A stretch of DNA of 58,467 nucleotides from Bacillus proteolyticus (GCF_001884065.1 NZ_MACH01000136.1:1-58467), one strand, 5' to 3'. Shown: positions 1-10,208, counted from the first letter of the stretch. Notes: generated by a model from the sequence alone, not told the origin. Made by a program: numbers and translations.

Positions 1-33
1 AGAACTACTTGGTCGCTCATTTGCGACTTCCTT

Positions 34-62
34 ATGTTAACATCTTCGTTTTTCGATGTCAA
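34..62 (-). promoter_or_regulatory. Probable rRNA operon promoter P2 (firing leftward out of the window)
   Basis: Read on the minus strand there is a perfect -35 TTGACA (62-57), a 17-base spacer and a -10 of TAACAT (39-34). A short hairpin, GTCGC/GCGAC (12-27), lies just downstream, where a leader RNA would begin. No gene follows inside the window. By synteny with B. subtilis, where an rRNA operon follows pdaB, and because an rRNA operon also ends at the right edge in the same orientation, the likely target is a 16S-23S-5S operon beyond the left end. That target is inferred, not seen. Confidence 0.65.
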
Positions 63-122
63 CTAAGTTTTTTAATTTCTTTTTTGTCGTTTTCTGCGTT
101 TCCGCATCAGCGACGTTTATTA

Positions 123-151
123 ATTTATCATATACTCACTCTTAACGTCAA
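123..151 (-). promoter_or_regulatory. Probable rRNA operon promoter P1, upstream of P2
   Basis: On the minus strand TTGACG (151-146) is followed after 17 bases by ATAAAT (128-123), in an AT-rich stretch. It lies about 90 bases upstream of the better promoter at 34-62. Tandem sigma-A promoters are normal for Bacillus rRNA operons. The -10 is a weak match, so this one is less sure than P2. Confidence 0.5.
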
Positions 152-157
152 CACTTT

Positions 158-421
158 TTAATAAAAAATTCTTTTTCTTACATACCGAATACATTCTTCT
201 CTATTAGCAACTCTCCGAAATAAACAAAAAATGATTTTATATCTTTCTTCCATCGCCTTTTTCACAACGCTATGTATACGCTCATCTTCAAAATCAAATA
301 AAAGTTCCTCTAACTCTCTCTTCAGTATGTATTCCATTTCTTTTCTCTCTTCCTTCGTTAACATAATCCCAAGCAAATTATCACCCCAATAGTTCCTTAC
401 ATATATCAATAAACGCCCCAC
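158..421 (-). CDS. Small protein of unknown function
   Basis: An open frame of up to 87 codons, not recognised. It is rich in Lys, Arg and Glu. The stretch from about residue 20 (beginning MLTKEERKEMEYILKRELEE) reads as an amphipathic helix followed by an Arg-rich tail ending in RKRIFY. There is no signal peptide or membrane segment. The start is uncertain: the first codon is GTG at 421 without a clear ribosome binding site, and the ATG at 364 would give 68 residues, perhaps the better choice. The stop lies only 7 bases from the -35 of a probable rRNA promoter, and the gene is divergent from pdaB. Even codon use and helix-like composition suggest a real gene; function unknown. Confidence 0.5.
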   Translation of the reverse strand: MGRLLIYVRNYWGDNLLGIMLTKEERKEMEYILKRELEELLFDFEDERIHSVVKKAMEERYKIIFCLFRRVANREECIRYVRKRIFY

Positions 422-569
422 TCATTTTCAGTTACCAATAATGTATCATCAAAAAATAAAATTCTATCATTCATTATATCCACCACCTACGATGTTAATC
501 CCTTGTTCTCTTTTTTAAATTTAAAGCATATATGTAACTGAAAAGGATTGGACAAAGGGGCGTAATATT

Positions 570-1334
570 ATGTTTTTCTTTTTTATTACGAGTAAAAGAA
601 CATTTAAACACATTAGCTTAATAGTCGTACTTTCCTTATTTACAGCATGGCTACTCTTTTTAAAAACATATTCACATGAATCTGCTTTTTCAACCGCTAC
701 TGGCCCTAAGGTGATTTACAAAGGGGACACCGCAAAAAAACAAGTTGCATTCACGTTTGACATTAGTTGGGGAGATAAAAAAGCTATTCCAATCCTTAAT
801 ACACTCAAAGAAAGAGAAATTAAGAATGCAACCTTCTTTCTCTCTGCTGCATGGGCCGAAAGACACCCTGATATTGTCGAACGAATCATGAAAGATGGAC
901 ATGAAATTGGTAGTATGGGCTATAATTACACATCCTACAATTCACTAGAAGCAAATGAAATACGAAGAGATCTTTTGCGAGCGCAAGATGTTTTTACGAA
1001 ACTTGGCGTAAAACAAGTCAAGCTATTACGCCCACCTAGTGGCGACTTTAACAAAACAACCCTTAAAATAGCCGAATCACTCGGATACACCATCGTTCAT
1101 TGGAGTAACAATTCAAATGACTGGAAAAATCCCGGCGTAAATAAAATCGTTTCCACAGTCTCTAGCAATTTAAAGGGTGGAGATATTGTCTTATTACACG
1201 CTTCTGATTCTGCTCTTCAAACAAATAAGGCTTTACCATTACTCTTACAAAAATTAAAGAGCGACGGATATGAACAAACATCTGTATCACAACTTATTTC
1301 CAACACAAGTACGAAAAGCGAAGATATTAAGTAA
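570..1334 (+). CDS. pdaB: PdaB-family sporulation polysaccharide deacetylase homologue
   Basis: 254 residues, the same length as B. subtilis PdaB (YbaN). One N-terminal hydrophobic segment (about 15-31) should anchor it with the NodB-type domain outside the cell or in the forespore membrane space. In B. subtilis the gene is needed to maintain spore cortex late in sporulation. Metal-site motifs are degenerate: residues 62-66 read TFDIS instead of TFDDG, and the usual His-x3-His segment is SMGYNYT (115-121). RPPSG (154-158) and LLHASD (208-213) are kept. This is a known feature of the PdaB subgroup, so ordinary deacetylase activity should not be assumed. The start has AAGGGG upstream. One of only two plus-strand genes in the window; convergent with kbaA. 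Confidence 0.93.
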   Translation: MFFFFITSKRTFKHISLIVVLSLFTAWLLFLKTYSHESAFSTATGPKVIYKGDTAKKQVAFTFDISWGDKKAIPILNTLKEREIKNATFFLSAAWAERHPDIVERIMKDGHEIGSMGYNYTSYNSLEANEIRRDLLRAQDVFTKLGVKQVKLLRPPSGDFNKTTLKIAESLGYTIVHWSNNSNDWKNPGVNKIVSTVSSNLKGGDIVLLHASDSALQTNKALPLLLQKLKSDGYEQTSVSQLISNTSTKSEDIK

Positions 1335-1361
1335 TTCTTTTCTACACGATTCTTCACACAT

Positions 1362-1403
1362 AAAAAGCTCTGCTATTTTAATGAAAAATAGCAGAGCTTT
1401 TTT
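1362..1403. terminator. Bidirectional terminator between pdaB and kbaA
   Basis: A near-perfect inverted repeat (arms AAGCTCTGCTATTTT and its complement) has T-runs on both sides. It lies between the convergent ends of pdaB (+) and kbaA (-) and can serve both. Confidence 0.9.
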
Positions 1404-1460
1404 ATCCTCGCATTTACAAACAATAAGAATCTGGCTAATTACAAATCCACTCTCTCCTCA

Positions 1461-2072
1461 TTAAGCTGACTTACTCTTTTGTCCAATTAAACGATGCAAT
1501 ACAAGTAACTGATATGAATTACATAATAGGAGTGGTATCACCATTAAATATAACCAATCTGTATCATTAATCCGGAGCGCTGGTACCCATTCAAGAATTG
1601 TTACAACAACCATAAAGAACAGAGCGGGCACAAATGCTTTTTTATTCGTTTCTTTACTCTTTATGTATGCGACAATTGCCCCAAACACAAATAATATCCC
1701 CGCAACAAGTATGTTATTCCCTAATGAAGCTTCCCCATTTGCAATAAGTACTGACCTTAAATAAACGAAATCAAACAATACGAACGCAATAAAGAAGAGT
1801 TGCACCGCATTCCATAAAGACGATGACCGAAACATCCCTAATCCAAAACGATGGATCGTTAAATACGCAAAGAATCCCATTTGACTTATAACACTAAAAA
1901 TAAATCCTACGCCCATCAACCAAAAAGAAATTGCTAAAATCTCTTTTCCGTCGAAATTTTGAAAAAATTTAGCGTACTTGTCCCATTCTAAAACAAATCC
2001 AATAAAGACTGTGCTAATCCCACCCAGAAACAACGTCGTAAAAAATAGTCGTACCCACTTGCGGCTATTCAC
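1461..2072 (-). CDS. kbaA: KbaA, activator of the KinB sporulation signalling pathway
   Basis: 203 residues with about six hydrophobic segments (roughly 8-28, 45-66, 85-104, 117-135, 147-164, 172-190), so an integral membrane protein. Sequence and position match B. subtilis KbaA, which is needed for activity of the sensor kinase KinB that feeds the Spo0A phosphorelay; the mechanism is unknown. It starts with GTG, preceded by GGGGGA. It lies between pdaB and gerD, both on the opposite strand, so it is a single-gene unit here. It shares a hairpin terminator with pdaB. Name is secure from synteny plus membrane pattern; function is by analogy. Confidence 0.9.
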   Translation of the reverse strand: MNSRKWVRLFFTTLFLGGISTVFIGFVLEWDKYAKFFQNFDGKEILAISFWLMGVGFIFSVISQMGFFAYLTIHRFGLGMFRSSSLWNAVQLFFIAFVLFDFVYLRSVLIANGEASLGNNILVAGILFVFGAIVAYIKSKETNKKAFVPALFFMVVVTILEWVPALRINDTDWLYLMVIPLLLCNSYQLLVLHRLIGQKSKSA

Positions 2073-2147
2073 AACACATCCCCCATTATTCTTATATTTC
2101 TAATTAAATTGTATCAATGACAATTTCAAAAAGCTAGCCATGTTAAT

Positions 2148-2176
2148 GTATAAATTCCTTAAAGAGATTTATATTA
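2148..2176 (+). promoter_or_regulatory. Possible forespore sigma-G promoter for gerD
   Basis: GTATA (2148-2152), 17 bases, then TATATTA (2170-2176), close to the sigma-G pattern (gYATR / CATnnTA), about 35 bases before the gerD start. gerD is a sigma-G gene in B. subtilis. The -10 lacks the usual leading C, so this is a proposal only. Confidence 0.35.
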
Positions 2177-2211
2177 AAAAAAGAGAACTGTGCTGAAAGG
2201 AGCTCCAATTT

Positions 2212-2829
2212 ATGAAACGGCTGCTGCTCGTTTTGATTTCTTCTTTTCTATTTATCGCACTAGTGGCATGTGCACAAGAAAAAGAAGCAAAATCCGAACT
2301 TGATTATGATCAAACAAAAAAAATGATTGTTGATATTTTAAAAACAGACCAAGGAAAAAAAGCGATCCAAGATGTATTAACTGATGAAAAAATGAAACAA
2401 GCACTCATACTAGATGAAACAGTAGTAAAGAAAACGATTGAAGATGCAATGGTATCCGAAAAAGGGCAACAATTCTGGGAAAAGCTCTTTAAAGACCCTG
2501 AGTTCTCATCGAAGTTTGCTAAAAGTATGGGAAAAGAACAAACAAACTTAATGAAAACTTTACTAAAAGACCCTGAATACCAATCAGGTGTTATAGAGAT
2601 TATGAAAAATCCTGAAGTAGAAAAAATGATGTTACAAACAATGAAGAGTAAAGAGTATCGTCTATATTTACAACAAGTACTAACCGAAACTGCCGAAAGT
2701 CCACTCTTCCAGGCTAAGATGATTGACATCATTAGTAAAGGTGTACAAAAAGCCGAAAAAGGCGGGTCTGATAAAAAAGGCGCAGGCGGTGAAGGTGGTT
2801 CTCAAGGTGGGAACAAAGAACAACAATAA
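2212..2829 (+). CDS. gerD: GerD spore germination lipoprotein
   Basis: 205 residues. A lipoprotein signal peptide ends in LVAC, with Cys20 as the lipidation site. A highly charged helical body (about 25-180) follows, then a Gly/Gln/Lys-rich tail (about 181-205) typical of Bacillus GerD. In B. subtilis GerD is made in the forespore, trimerises, and is needed to cluster germinant receptors (the germinosome) in the spore inner membrane. It has an AAAGGAG ribosome binding site. Transcribed alone on the plus strand, convergent with salA, with a strong hairpin between the two. Confidence 0.96.
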   Translation: MKRLLLVLISSFLFIALVACAQEKEAKSELDYDQTKKMIVDILKTDQGKKAIQDVLTDEKMKQALILDETVVKKTIEDAMVSEKGQQFWEKLFKDPEFSSKFAKSMGKEQTNLMKTLLKDPEYQSGVIEIMKNPEVEKMMLQTMKSKEYRLYLQQVLTETAESPLFQAKMIDIISKGVQKAEKGGSDKKGAGGEGGSQGGNKEQQ

Positions 2830-2836
2830 AAATTAT

Positions 2837-2876
2837 AGTAATGAGTGGACAATGTATATATTGTCCACTCATTACT
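2837..2876. terminator. Bidirectional terminator between gerD and salA
   Basis: A perfect 17-bp inverted repeat (2837-2853 with 2860-2876) around a 6-base loop, flanked by AT-rich runs on both sides. It separates convergent gerD and salA. Confidence 0.9.
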
Positions 2877-2879
2877 ACT

Positions 2880-3947
2880 TTATTTTTGCGTGACAGCTGT
2901 TTTATCAATAACTGTCTCAGCTATCGAACGATAAATAAGACCAGTTGTATGTGTATCTTCATATACTGACGGCGCAAAGTCCTCTTTATTCCAATCCGGT
3001 TGTTGAAGTGGAATTCGACCAAGCACATCTGTTTGGAGTTCCGTAGCTAATTTATCTCCTCCACCTCTTCCAAACACATACTCTTTTTCACCAGTTGCTT
3101 TACTTTCAAAATACGCCATATTTTCAACAACGCCAAGAATACTATGTTCTGTACGTAAAGCCATAGCCCCAGCACGCGCTGCTACAAATGCTGCTGTTGG
3201 ATGCGGCGTTGTTACAATAATCTCTTTGCAAGCCGGCAACATCGAATGCAGATCTAAAGCAACATCACCCGTACCTGGTGGTAAATCCAATACTAAGTAA
3301 TCTAAATCACCCCATTCTACTTCAGTGAAAAAGTGATTTAACATTTTCCCAAGCATCGGTCCTCTCCAAATAACTGGTGCATTATCTTCTACAAAGAATC
3401 CCATTGAGATCACCTTCACACCTAGACGCTCCACTGGTATTATCTTATCCCCTCTTACGATTGGACGTTTCTCTATACCCATCATATCCGGTACACTAAA
3501 ACCGTAAATATCCGCATCAATGATACCGACCTTTTTCCCTAAACGAGCTAAAGCAATTGCAAGGTTAACGGAAACAGTCGATTTCCCTACTCCACCTTTT
3601 CCACTTGCCACTGCTAAAAATGTTGTATGTGAGTTCGGTGATAATAAAGATTCACTTTTCTCTTCCTCTTGCGGTGGTGCAAACTGAGCTAATTCCTCTT
3701 CTGTAAATTCTGCAAAACGAAGTCCAACTGTTGTTGCCCCAAGTTCTTTTACTAACTTTACAATTCCAGACTGCAACTGCATTTGTTCCGCTGTACCTGT
3801 TTTTACAATTGCAATTTTAACACTTACATGTTCCTTCTCAGGCTTGACTGTTACCTCTTTAATTGCATTTGTTTCTTTTAACGTTTTATGTAAAAACGGA
3901 TCTACAATCCCTTCCAACGCTTCCACTACCTGCTCTTTTGTTACCAT
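2880..3947 (-). CDS. salA: SalA, Mrp/ApbC-family P-loop ATPase
   Basis: 355 residues. An N-terminal MIP18/DUF59 domain (about 1-90) is followed by a ParA/Mrp-type NTPase with the deviant Walker A GKGGVGKST (116-124). In most Mrp/ApbC iron-sulfur carriers a CxxC pair follows the segment that here begins ENMAYF; no cysteine is present at that position. This agrees with the Bacillus SalA branch, which acts as a regulator (it represses scoC and so raises exoprotease expression in B. subtilis) rather than a cluster scaffold. It follows cwlD by 143 bases with a terminator between, so it probably has its own promoter; an ill-matched TATACT-type -10 is visible near 4038. Confidence 0.93.
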   Translation of the reverse strand: MVTKEQVVEALEGIVDPFLHKTLKETNAIKEVTVKPEKEHVSVKIAIVKTGTAEQMQLQSGIVKLVKELGATTVGLRFAEFTEEELAQFAPPQEEEKSESLLSPNSHTTFLAVASGKGGVGKSTVSVNLAIALARLGKKVGIIDADIYGFSVPDMMGIEKRPIVRGDKIIPVERLGVKVISMGFFVEDNAPVIWRGPMLGKMLNHFFTEVEWGDLDYLVLDLPPGTGDVALDLHSMLPACKEIIVTTPHPTAAFVAARAGAMALRTEHSILGVVENMAYFESKATGEKEYVFGRGGGDKLATELQTDVLGRIPLQQPDWNKEDFAPSVYEDTHTTGLIYRSIAETVIDKTAVTQK

Positions 3948-4079
3948 AATTAGCCCAGCCCCCTGTATGAAAAATAACGTAATGTTAATTAAATTTATCT
4001 CTCTTTATTTTTGAAATAAATGCGTTTACATTTCCAGTATAACATATTTTCGGAAAACTTCGTTAACGAGAGAAACTCG

Positions 4080-4107
4080 AAAAATCCTCCTTATTCCGGA
4101 GGATTTC
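4080..4107 (-). terminator. cwlD terminator overlapping its stop codon
   Basis: AAATCCTCC/GGAGGATTT stem around a 7-base loop, followed on the minus strand by TTTTTCG. The hairpin is built from the last codons and the stop codon of cwlD, so termination and the coding end share sequence. Confidence 0.75.
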
Positions 4108-4804
4108 CTTTTTCTGTGAAATAACGTAATATACCACGATATATTGCAGCTGCTACTTTTTGCTGATACTTCTCCGAATTTAGCATATACCTTTCATTCA
4201 CATTCGACAAAAAGCCAGCCTCAATTAAAGCACCCGGTTTTTTAGCATACTTCAATAAGTACACGTGAGGAATTGTTTTAGCAGAACGATTCGTATTTTC
4301 TAAGCTCGTTCTCAATTCAGCCTGTATAAATTTCGCAGCCCGTTCATTTTCAATTAAAGAACGGTAATAGAACGTTTGTGCGCCTTTAGATCCACCGCTA
4401 GTTAGAGCGTTTAAATGAATGCTTGCAAAAAAGTCTACATCAGGCTTATTAATAATCTCTACACGCCTTTTTAAGTCCTCTGCTTTACGCCTACTATATG
4501 ACTTTGTATCTTTGTTAGCTAAATCATAATCTCCTTCACGAGTTAAAATAACTAACGCACCTTGTTCTTGTAAATAATCTTGTACTTTTTTTGTAATTTC
4601 AAGCGTAATATCTTTTTCTACAATATCCTTTCCACCAACAGCCCCTCCGTCTGGACCACCATGCCCAGCGTCTAGTACGATCACTTTCCCTGATAAGGGC
4701 AAATTCCAGGCTCGCCACGATTTTGTAATTTGAAATTCTTGTTTGACTAAAAAAAACAAAACAACCGCAGCGAGCGCAAAAGAGATAATTCGAATTCTCT
4801 TCAT
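4091..4804 (-). CDS. cwlD: CwlD, N-acetylmuramoyl-L-alanine amidase for spore cortex muramic lactam
   Basis: 237 residues: a signal anchor (about 5-20) then an Amidase_3 domain. The zinc and catalytic residues are visible: H48 and E63 (in DAGHGG and the E63 segment), H130 (ASIHLN) and E195 (LIEAGF). In B. subtilis CwlD removes peptide side chains so that PdaA can form the muramic-lactam of spore cortex, which germination lytic enzymes need. It follows ybaK by 66 bases, probably as a two-gene unit as in B. subtilis. Length and sequence are as expected. Confidence 0.96.
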   Translation of the reverse strand: MKRIRIISFALAAVVLFFLVKQEFQITKSWRAWNLPLSGKVIVLDAGHGGPDGGAVGGKDIVEKDITLEITKKVQDYLQEQGALVILTREGDYDLANKDTKSYSRRKAEDLKRRVEIINKPDVDFFASIHLNALTSGGSKGAQTFYYRSLIENERAAKFIQAELRTSLENTNRSAKTIPHVYLLKYAKKPGALIEAGFLSNVNERYMLNSEKYQQKVAAAIYRGILRYFTEKGNPPE

Positions 4805-4870
4805 ACCTTTCCTCCTCCAGCTAGTCCCTCTAATTACTTATATGGGACAAGAGGAAAGTTTATGCTTGTC

Positions 4871-5299
4871 TTAGTGTAGCTTTAATCGATATCTTCGTTC
4901 ACCTTTTTCATACCCTTCCTGCCACCACAGGCCGATAAACTGCTGGCAAGATTCAAAAAGTAATTCCTCGTCTTGCAGTTTAATTTCACGCATAGTCATA
5001 CTTGTTAAAAATTGAAATAATGTTTCAGTTAATTGTTGCTCTTCTTCCAAGGCTCTATATTTCACATCAAAGAATGATTCACCATAATAACCAAATTTAC
5101 TGTATCTCGCTCCTAATAAATAAGATTCTATCCCTAGTTCAATACAATAATCTTCATACTGACGATGAAGTTCTTGCATCTGAAAGGCATCACGAATATT
5201 TGAGCGCAATGTTTTTAATGATAATTCTCGCAGCATCTTCCGCTCGTATTTCAACTGCTTTTCTTTTTGTTTTTCTTGTAAGCTGACAATGACATTCAT
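4871..5299 (-). CDS. ybaK: YbaK, DUF2521 family protein of unknown function
   Basis: 142 residues, mostly helical and charged. Position directly upstream of cwlD and content match B. subtilis YbaK (DUF2521). No signal peptide, membrane segment or catalytic motif is visible. It lies 162 bases beyond rpsI and its terminator, so it has its own promoter; a weak TTGTAA-16-TATTTT candidate sits around 5385-5410. The ribosome binding site is GGGAGG, directly preceded by a 14-bp palindrome (5317-5330). Genetic linkage to cwlD hints at a sporulation role but this is inference. Confidence 0.85.
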   Translation of the reverse strand: MNVIVSLQEKQKEKQLKYERKMLRELSLKTLRSNIRDAFQMQELHRQYEDYCIELGIESYLLGARYSKFGYYGESFFDVKYRALEEEQQLTETLFQFLTSMTMREIKLQDEELLFESCQQFIGLWWQEGYEKGERRYRLKLH

Positions 5300-5316
5300 A
5301 GTACTTATAAACCTCC

Positions 5317-5330
5317 CTAATACGTATTAG
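5317..5330. repeat. 14-bp perfect palindrome in the ybaK leader
   Basis: CTAATACGTATTAG lies immediately before the ybaK Shine-Dalgarno sequence. It could be a DNA operator or a small RNA hairpin limiting access to the ribosome binding site. No regulator is implied by the sequence alone. Confidence 0.5.
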
Positions 5331-5416
5331 TCTAAACTTCTAAAGAAGAAGCATACGCAAGGCGGTGACACTAAAATATTCCAAACTACAAAAATTACAA
5401 AAGAGGAATTAAACAT

Positions 5417-5450
5417 AAAAAAACCCCAACCAAAATGGTTGGGGTTTTTA
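5417..5450 (-). terminator. Terminator of rplM-rpsI
   Basis: AAAAACCCCAACCA / TGGTTGGGGTTTTT, a 14-bp perfect stem with a 3-base loop and T-run, just after the rpsI stop. Confidence 0.95.
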
Positions 5451-5461
5451 GTTCGCAAAAA

Positions 5462-5854
5462 TTAACGTTTTGAGAACTGAGGTGCACGACGTGCGCCTTT
5501 AAGACCGTATTTTTTACGCTCTTTCATACGTGCGTCACGAGTTAATAGACCTGCACGTTTTAATGTTAGACGGTATTCTGGATCAGCTTTTAATAAAGCG
5601 CGAGAAATACCGTGACGAATAGCACCAGCTTGACCAGTGTATCCACCACCATTTACGTTTACAAGTACATCGTAGTTACCTAAAGTTTCTGTTGCAACTA
5701 GAGGTTGTTTCACTACTTCACGTAATGCAGCAAATGGGATATAGTTTTCAAAATCACGACCGTTAATGATAACGCGTCCTTCGCCTGGAACTAGGCGCAC
5801 GCGCGCTACTGAACTCTTACGACGTCCAGTGCCATAGTATTGAACCTGTGCCAA
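5462..5854 (-). CDS. rpsI: 30S ribosomal protein S9
   Basis: 130 residues, the family's normal length, with the N-terminal [14 protein letters not shown] segment and the C-terminal QFSKR tail, whose last Arg contacts P-site tRNA. It is 21 bases downstream of rplM, with which it forms the two-gene unit conserved in nearly all bacteria. A strong terminator follows the stop. Confidence 0.98.
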
Positions 5855-5875
5855 AGTAAGCCCTCCTTTAATTAA

Positions 5876-6313
5876 TTATCCGCGAAGTTCGTAAACTTCT
5901 GGTTTTTGTGCTTGGTGTGGATGCTCTGCTCCAGCATACACGTTTAATTTCTTAGATACTTGACGTCCTAAACGTCCTTTTGGAAGCATCCCTTTAATTG
6001 CAAGCTCTAACATTTGTACAGGGTAGTTTGTACGCATTTCTAGAGCTGTTCTTTGCTTAAGTCCACCTGGGTGGTTAGTGTGACGGTAGTAAATTTTATC
6101 GTTTAATTTATTACCTGTTAAATGAATTTTCTCAGCGTTAATAATAATTACATGATCACCCGTGTCAACGTGTGGTGTAAATGTAGGTTTGTTTTTACCA
6201 CGTAAAATGGATGCTACTTCAGTAGATAGGCGACCTAAAGTTTGACCTTCAGCATCAACCACATACCATTTACGCTCAACTTCGTTAGCTTTTGCCATAA
6301 AAGTCGTACGCAT
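5876..6313 (-). CDS. rplM: 50S ribosomal protein L13
   Basis: 145 residues from the start [16 protein letters not shown], the same length as B. subtilis L13. L13 is an early assembly protein of the 50S subunit. It is the first gene of rplM-rpsI and is preceded by GGAGGG, a recognisable L13 leader RNA and a dedicated sigma-A promoter, so it is expected to be autoregulated by its own product. Confidence 0.98.
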   Translation of the reverse strand: MRTTFMAKANEVERKWYVVDAEGQTLGRLSTEVASILRGKNKPTFTPHVDTGDHVIIINAEKIHLTGNKLNDKIYYRHTNHPGGLKQRTALEMRTNYPVQMLELAIKGMLPKGRLGRQVSKKLNVYAGAEHPHQAQKPEVYELRG

Positions 6314-6321
6314 GTGTTTCC

Positions 6322-6412
6322 CTCCTCGTTATCTTTTCCATAGAAAAAATCTATTGTTTATCTTAAACACGATTTCCTTCCGGGGCTAATCGTGGTTTTA
6401 GAAACAATACCA
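6322..6412 (-). promoter_or_regulatory. L13 leader RNA
   Basis: The 5' untranslated region of rplM reads, on the minus strand, ACCACGATTAGCCCCGGAAG followed by GAAATCGTG and then an AATAGATTTTTTCTATGG hairpin. The CACGAT/ATCGTG stem holding the AGCCCCGGAAGG loop is the hallmark of the Firmicute L13 leader family as I remember it, presumed to bind L13 and repress its own operon. The call rests on sequence resemblance and position; no folding was run. Confidence 0.8.
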
Positions 6413-6418
6413 TATGTT

Positions 6419-6447
6419 ATGATATACTTTTGAGTTTCTAATGTCAA
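6419..6447 (-). promoter_or_regulatory. Sigma-A promoter of L13 leader-rplM-rpsI
   Basis: TTGACA (6447-6442), 17 bases, TATCAT (6424-6419). The -35 lies about 20 bases after the truA stop codon, so rplM-rpsI can be transcribed apart from the ecf-truA genes. Confidence 0.88.
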
Positions 6448-6465
6448 GCAAATGTTACACCAGGA

Positions 6466-7209
6466 TTAGTTGTTATAGTTTACCTGCCATAAGTAAAGTC
6501 CATGGCCTGGAGCCATCTTTCCAGCAAACTGGCGATTTTGTTTCGCTAAAATCTCTGGAATGCTATCAGGATCAAGCTTTCCTTGCCCTACGTTAAGTAA
6601 CGTACCAACAATAATTCTGACCATATTATATAAAAATCCATTACCTACAAAACGAAAAATTAATTCATCGTCTTGCTCAATTAACTCAATTTCATAAATT
6701 GTTCGCACTTTATCTTTTTTGTCAGTTTTTGCCGAACAAAAAGAAGTGAAATCATGCGTTCCAATAAAATAAGGAATCGCTTTTCTTATAGAGTTTATTT
6801 CAAGTGGATATGGATATTGATATACGTAATTTCTACGGAATACATCCGCAGTCTTTGATAATAATACACGATAACGATATTCTTTTTTCTCGACACCGTA
6901 ACGCGCATGAAATTCTTCTGTTTTTTTCTCTACCTGTCTGATAACAATATCATCTGGCAACATTGTGTTTAAAGCATTACTCCATTGCCACTCTGCAAGA
7001 GACAAAGTGGTATCAAAGTGTATCACTTGTCCTTTTGCATGAACCGTAGAATCTGTTCTGCCCGATGCTTGAACACGAACAAGTTCTCCTTTATGCAATT
7101 TCTGCAATGCTTTCTCTATCTCTTGTTGAACAGTACGATGCTGCGGCTGAATTTGATAACCACAAAAATGCATGCCATCATATGCAACCGTACATTTTAT
7201 TCTATCCAT
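6466..7209 (-). CDS. truA: tRNA pseudouridine(38-40) synthase TruA
   Basis: 247 residues from [12 protein letters not shown]; the frame stays open further upstream, but this ATG has GGAG at good spacing and clears the ecfT stop by 14 bases. The catalytic Asp is D53 in [11 protein letters not shown]. TruA makes pseudouridine at positions 38-40 in the anticodon arm of many tRNAs. It is the last gene of the ecfA1-ecfA2-ecfT-truA unit; rplM has its own promoter. Another TruA paralogue occurs elsewhere in B. cereus genomes, so this is probably truA1. Confidence 0.95.
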   Translation of the reverse strand: MDRIKCTVAYDGMHFCGYQIQPQHRTVQQEIEKALQKLHKGELVRVQASGRTDSTVHAKGQVIHFDTTLSLAEWQWSNALNTMLPDDIVIRQVEKKTEEFHARYGVEKKEYRYRVLLSKTADVFRRNYVYQYPYPLEINSIRKAIPYFIGTHDFTSFCSAKTDKKDKVRTIYEIELIEQDDELIFRFVGNGFLYNMVRIIVGTLLNVGQGKLDPDSIPEILAKQNRQFAGKMAPGHGLYLWQVNYNN

Positions 7210-7223
7210 TTCTTTATTCTCCA

Positions 7224-8005
7224 TTACGATCGCACCCATGCCAAAATACAAGCTAAACAAAGTAAGCTTATAATCGTTACTGTATCACTTGTTTTCCAGC
7301 GTAGTTGCCTAAATTTAGTACGTCCTTCGCCACTTTGATATCCACGCGCTTCCATCGCAATCGCTAAGTCCTCTGCACGCTTAAAAGCACTAATAAATAA
7401 CGGAACGAGTAGTGAAATAATAGCTTTCATCCTATCTTTTATCGGTCCCCCGGCGAAATCAATGCCACGTGACGCTTGTGCTTTCATAATTTTACTCGTT
7501 TCATCCATTAATGTCGGGATAAAACGTAGTGAAATTGACATCATTAATGCGATTTCATGAACAGGAACTTTTATACGCTTCAACGGCTTTAATAACGTCT
7601 CCAACCCATCTGTAATTTCAATAGGTGTCGTCGTTAACGTTAATAATGTCGTCATTAAAATAATAACGAAGAATCGTATAGAAATGTATACCCCTTGCTC
7701 TAATCCTTTTTCATGTATCGAAAACCAACCAAGCTGGAATAGTACTTCCCCTTCTTTATTTGTAAAAATATGCAGGAAAAATGTAAAAAGAAAAATCCAT
7801 AGAATTGGTTTTAAGCCCGAAAGCACATAACGAATCGGCACTTTTGCAAAAAATAAAGCAATGAGTGCATACAAAAATAAAAATCCATATGAAATCGCAT
7901 TATTTGCTAAAAAAACAACAAATACATATAAAAAGACAATCAACAGCTTCGTACGAGGATCAAGTTTATGAATGACTGACTGACCTGGAATGTATCTCCC
8001 AATGA

Positions 8006-8018
<13 letters not shown>
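7224..8018 (-). CDS. ecfT: Energy-coupling factor transporter transmembrane protein EcfT
   Basis: 264 residues with about five hydrophobic segments. The conserved coupling-helix motifs of EcfT proteins are present as AxxxRG: ASRGIDF (about 184-190) and MEARGYQ (about 221-227). It is the membrane scaffold that links the two ATPases to interchangeable vitamin-binding S components encoded elsewhere. The start overlaps the end of ecfA2 by 13 bases, indicating translational coupling. Confidence 0.95.
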
Positions 8019-9804
<1,786 letters not shown>

Positions 9805-9810
9805 TCATCA

Positions 9811-10173
9811 TTATACTAACTCGATAATTACCATTGGTGCTGCGTCTCCGCGACGTGGACCAATTTTTGCAATACGAGTGTATCCGCCTTGGCGCTCAGC
9901 ATAGCGTGGAGCTACATCAGCGAATAATTTTTGAAGTGCATCTTGACCAGTCTCAGCGTTAGCAACTTCATTGCGAATGAAAGCTGCTGCTTGACGACGA
10001 GCATGAAGATCTCCGCGTTTACCTAAAGTGATCATTTTTTCCACTACAGAACGAAGTTCTTTTGCACGAGTTTCTGTCGTTTGGATGCGCTCGTTGATAA
10101 TTAAATCAGTAGCTAAATCACGTAACATAGCTTTACGTTGCGCACTTGTACGGCCTAATTTTCTGTATGCCAT
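9811..10173 (-). CDS. rplQ: 50S ribosomal protein L17
   Basis: 120 residues, normal length, beginning [20 protein letters not shown]. Located near the tunnel exit of the 50S subunit. It ends the alpha part of the super-operon, 35 bases after rpoA, and is followed by a terminator. Confidence 0.98.
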
Positions 10174-10208
10174 TCGTAGTTCCCTCCTTTGTTGATGGGT
10201 TTAAATCC

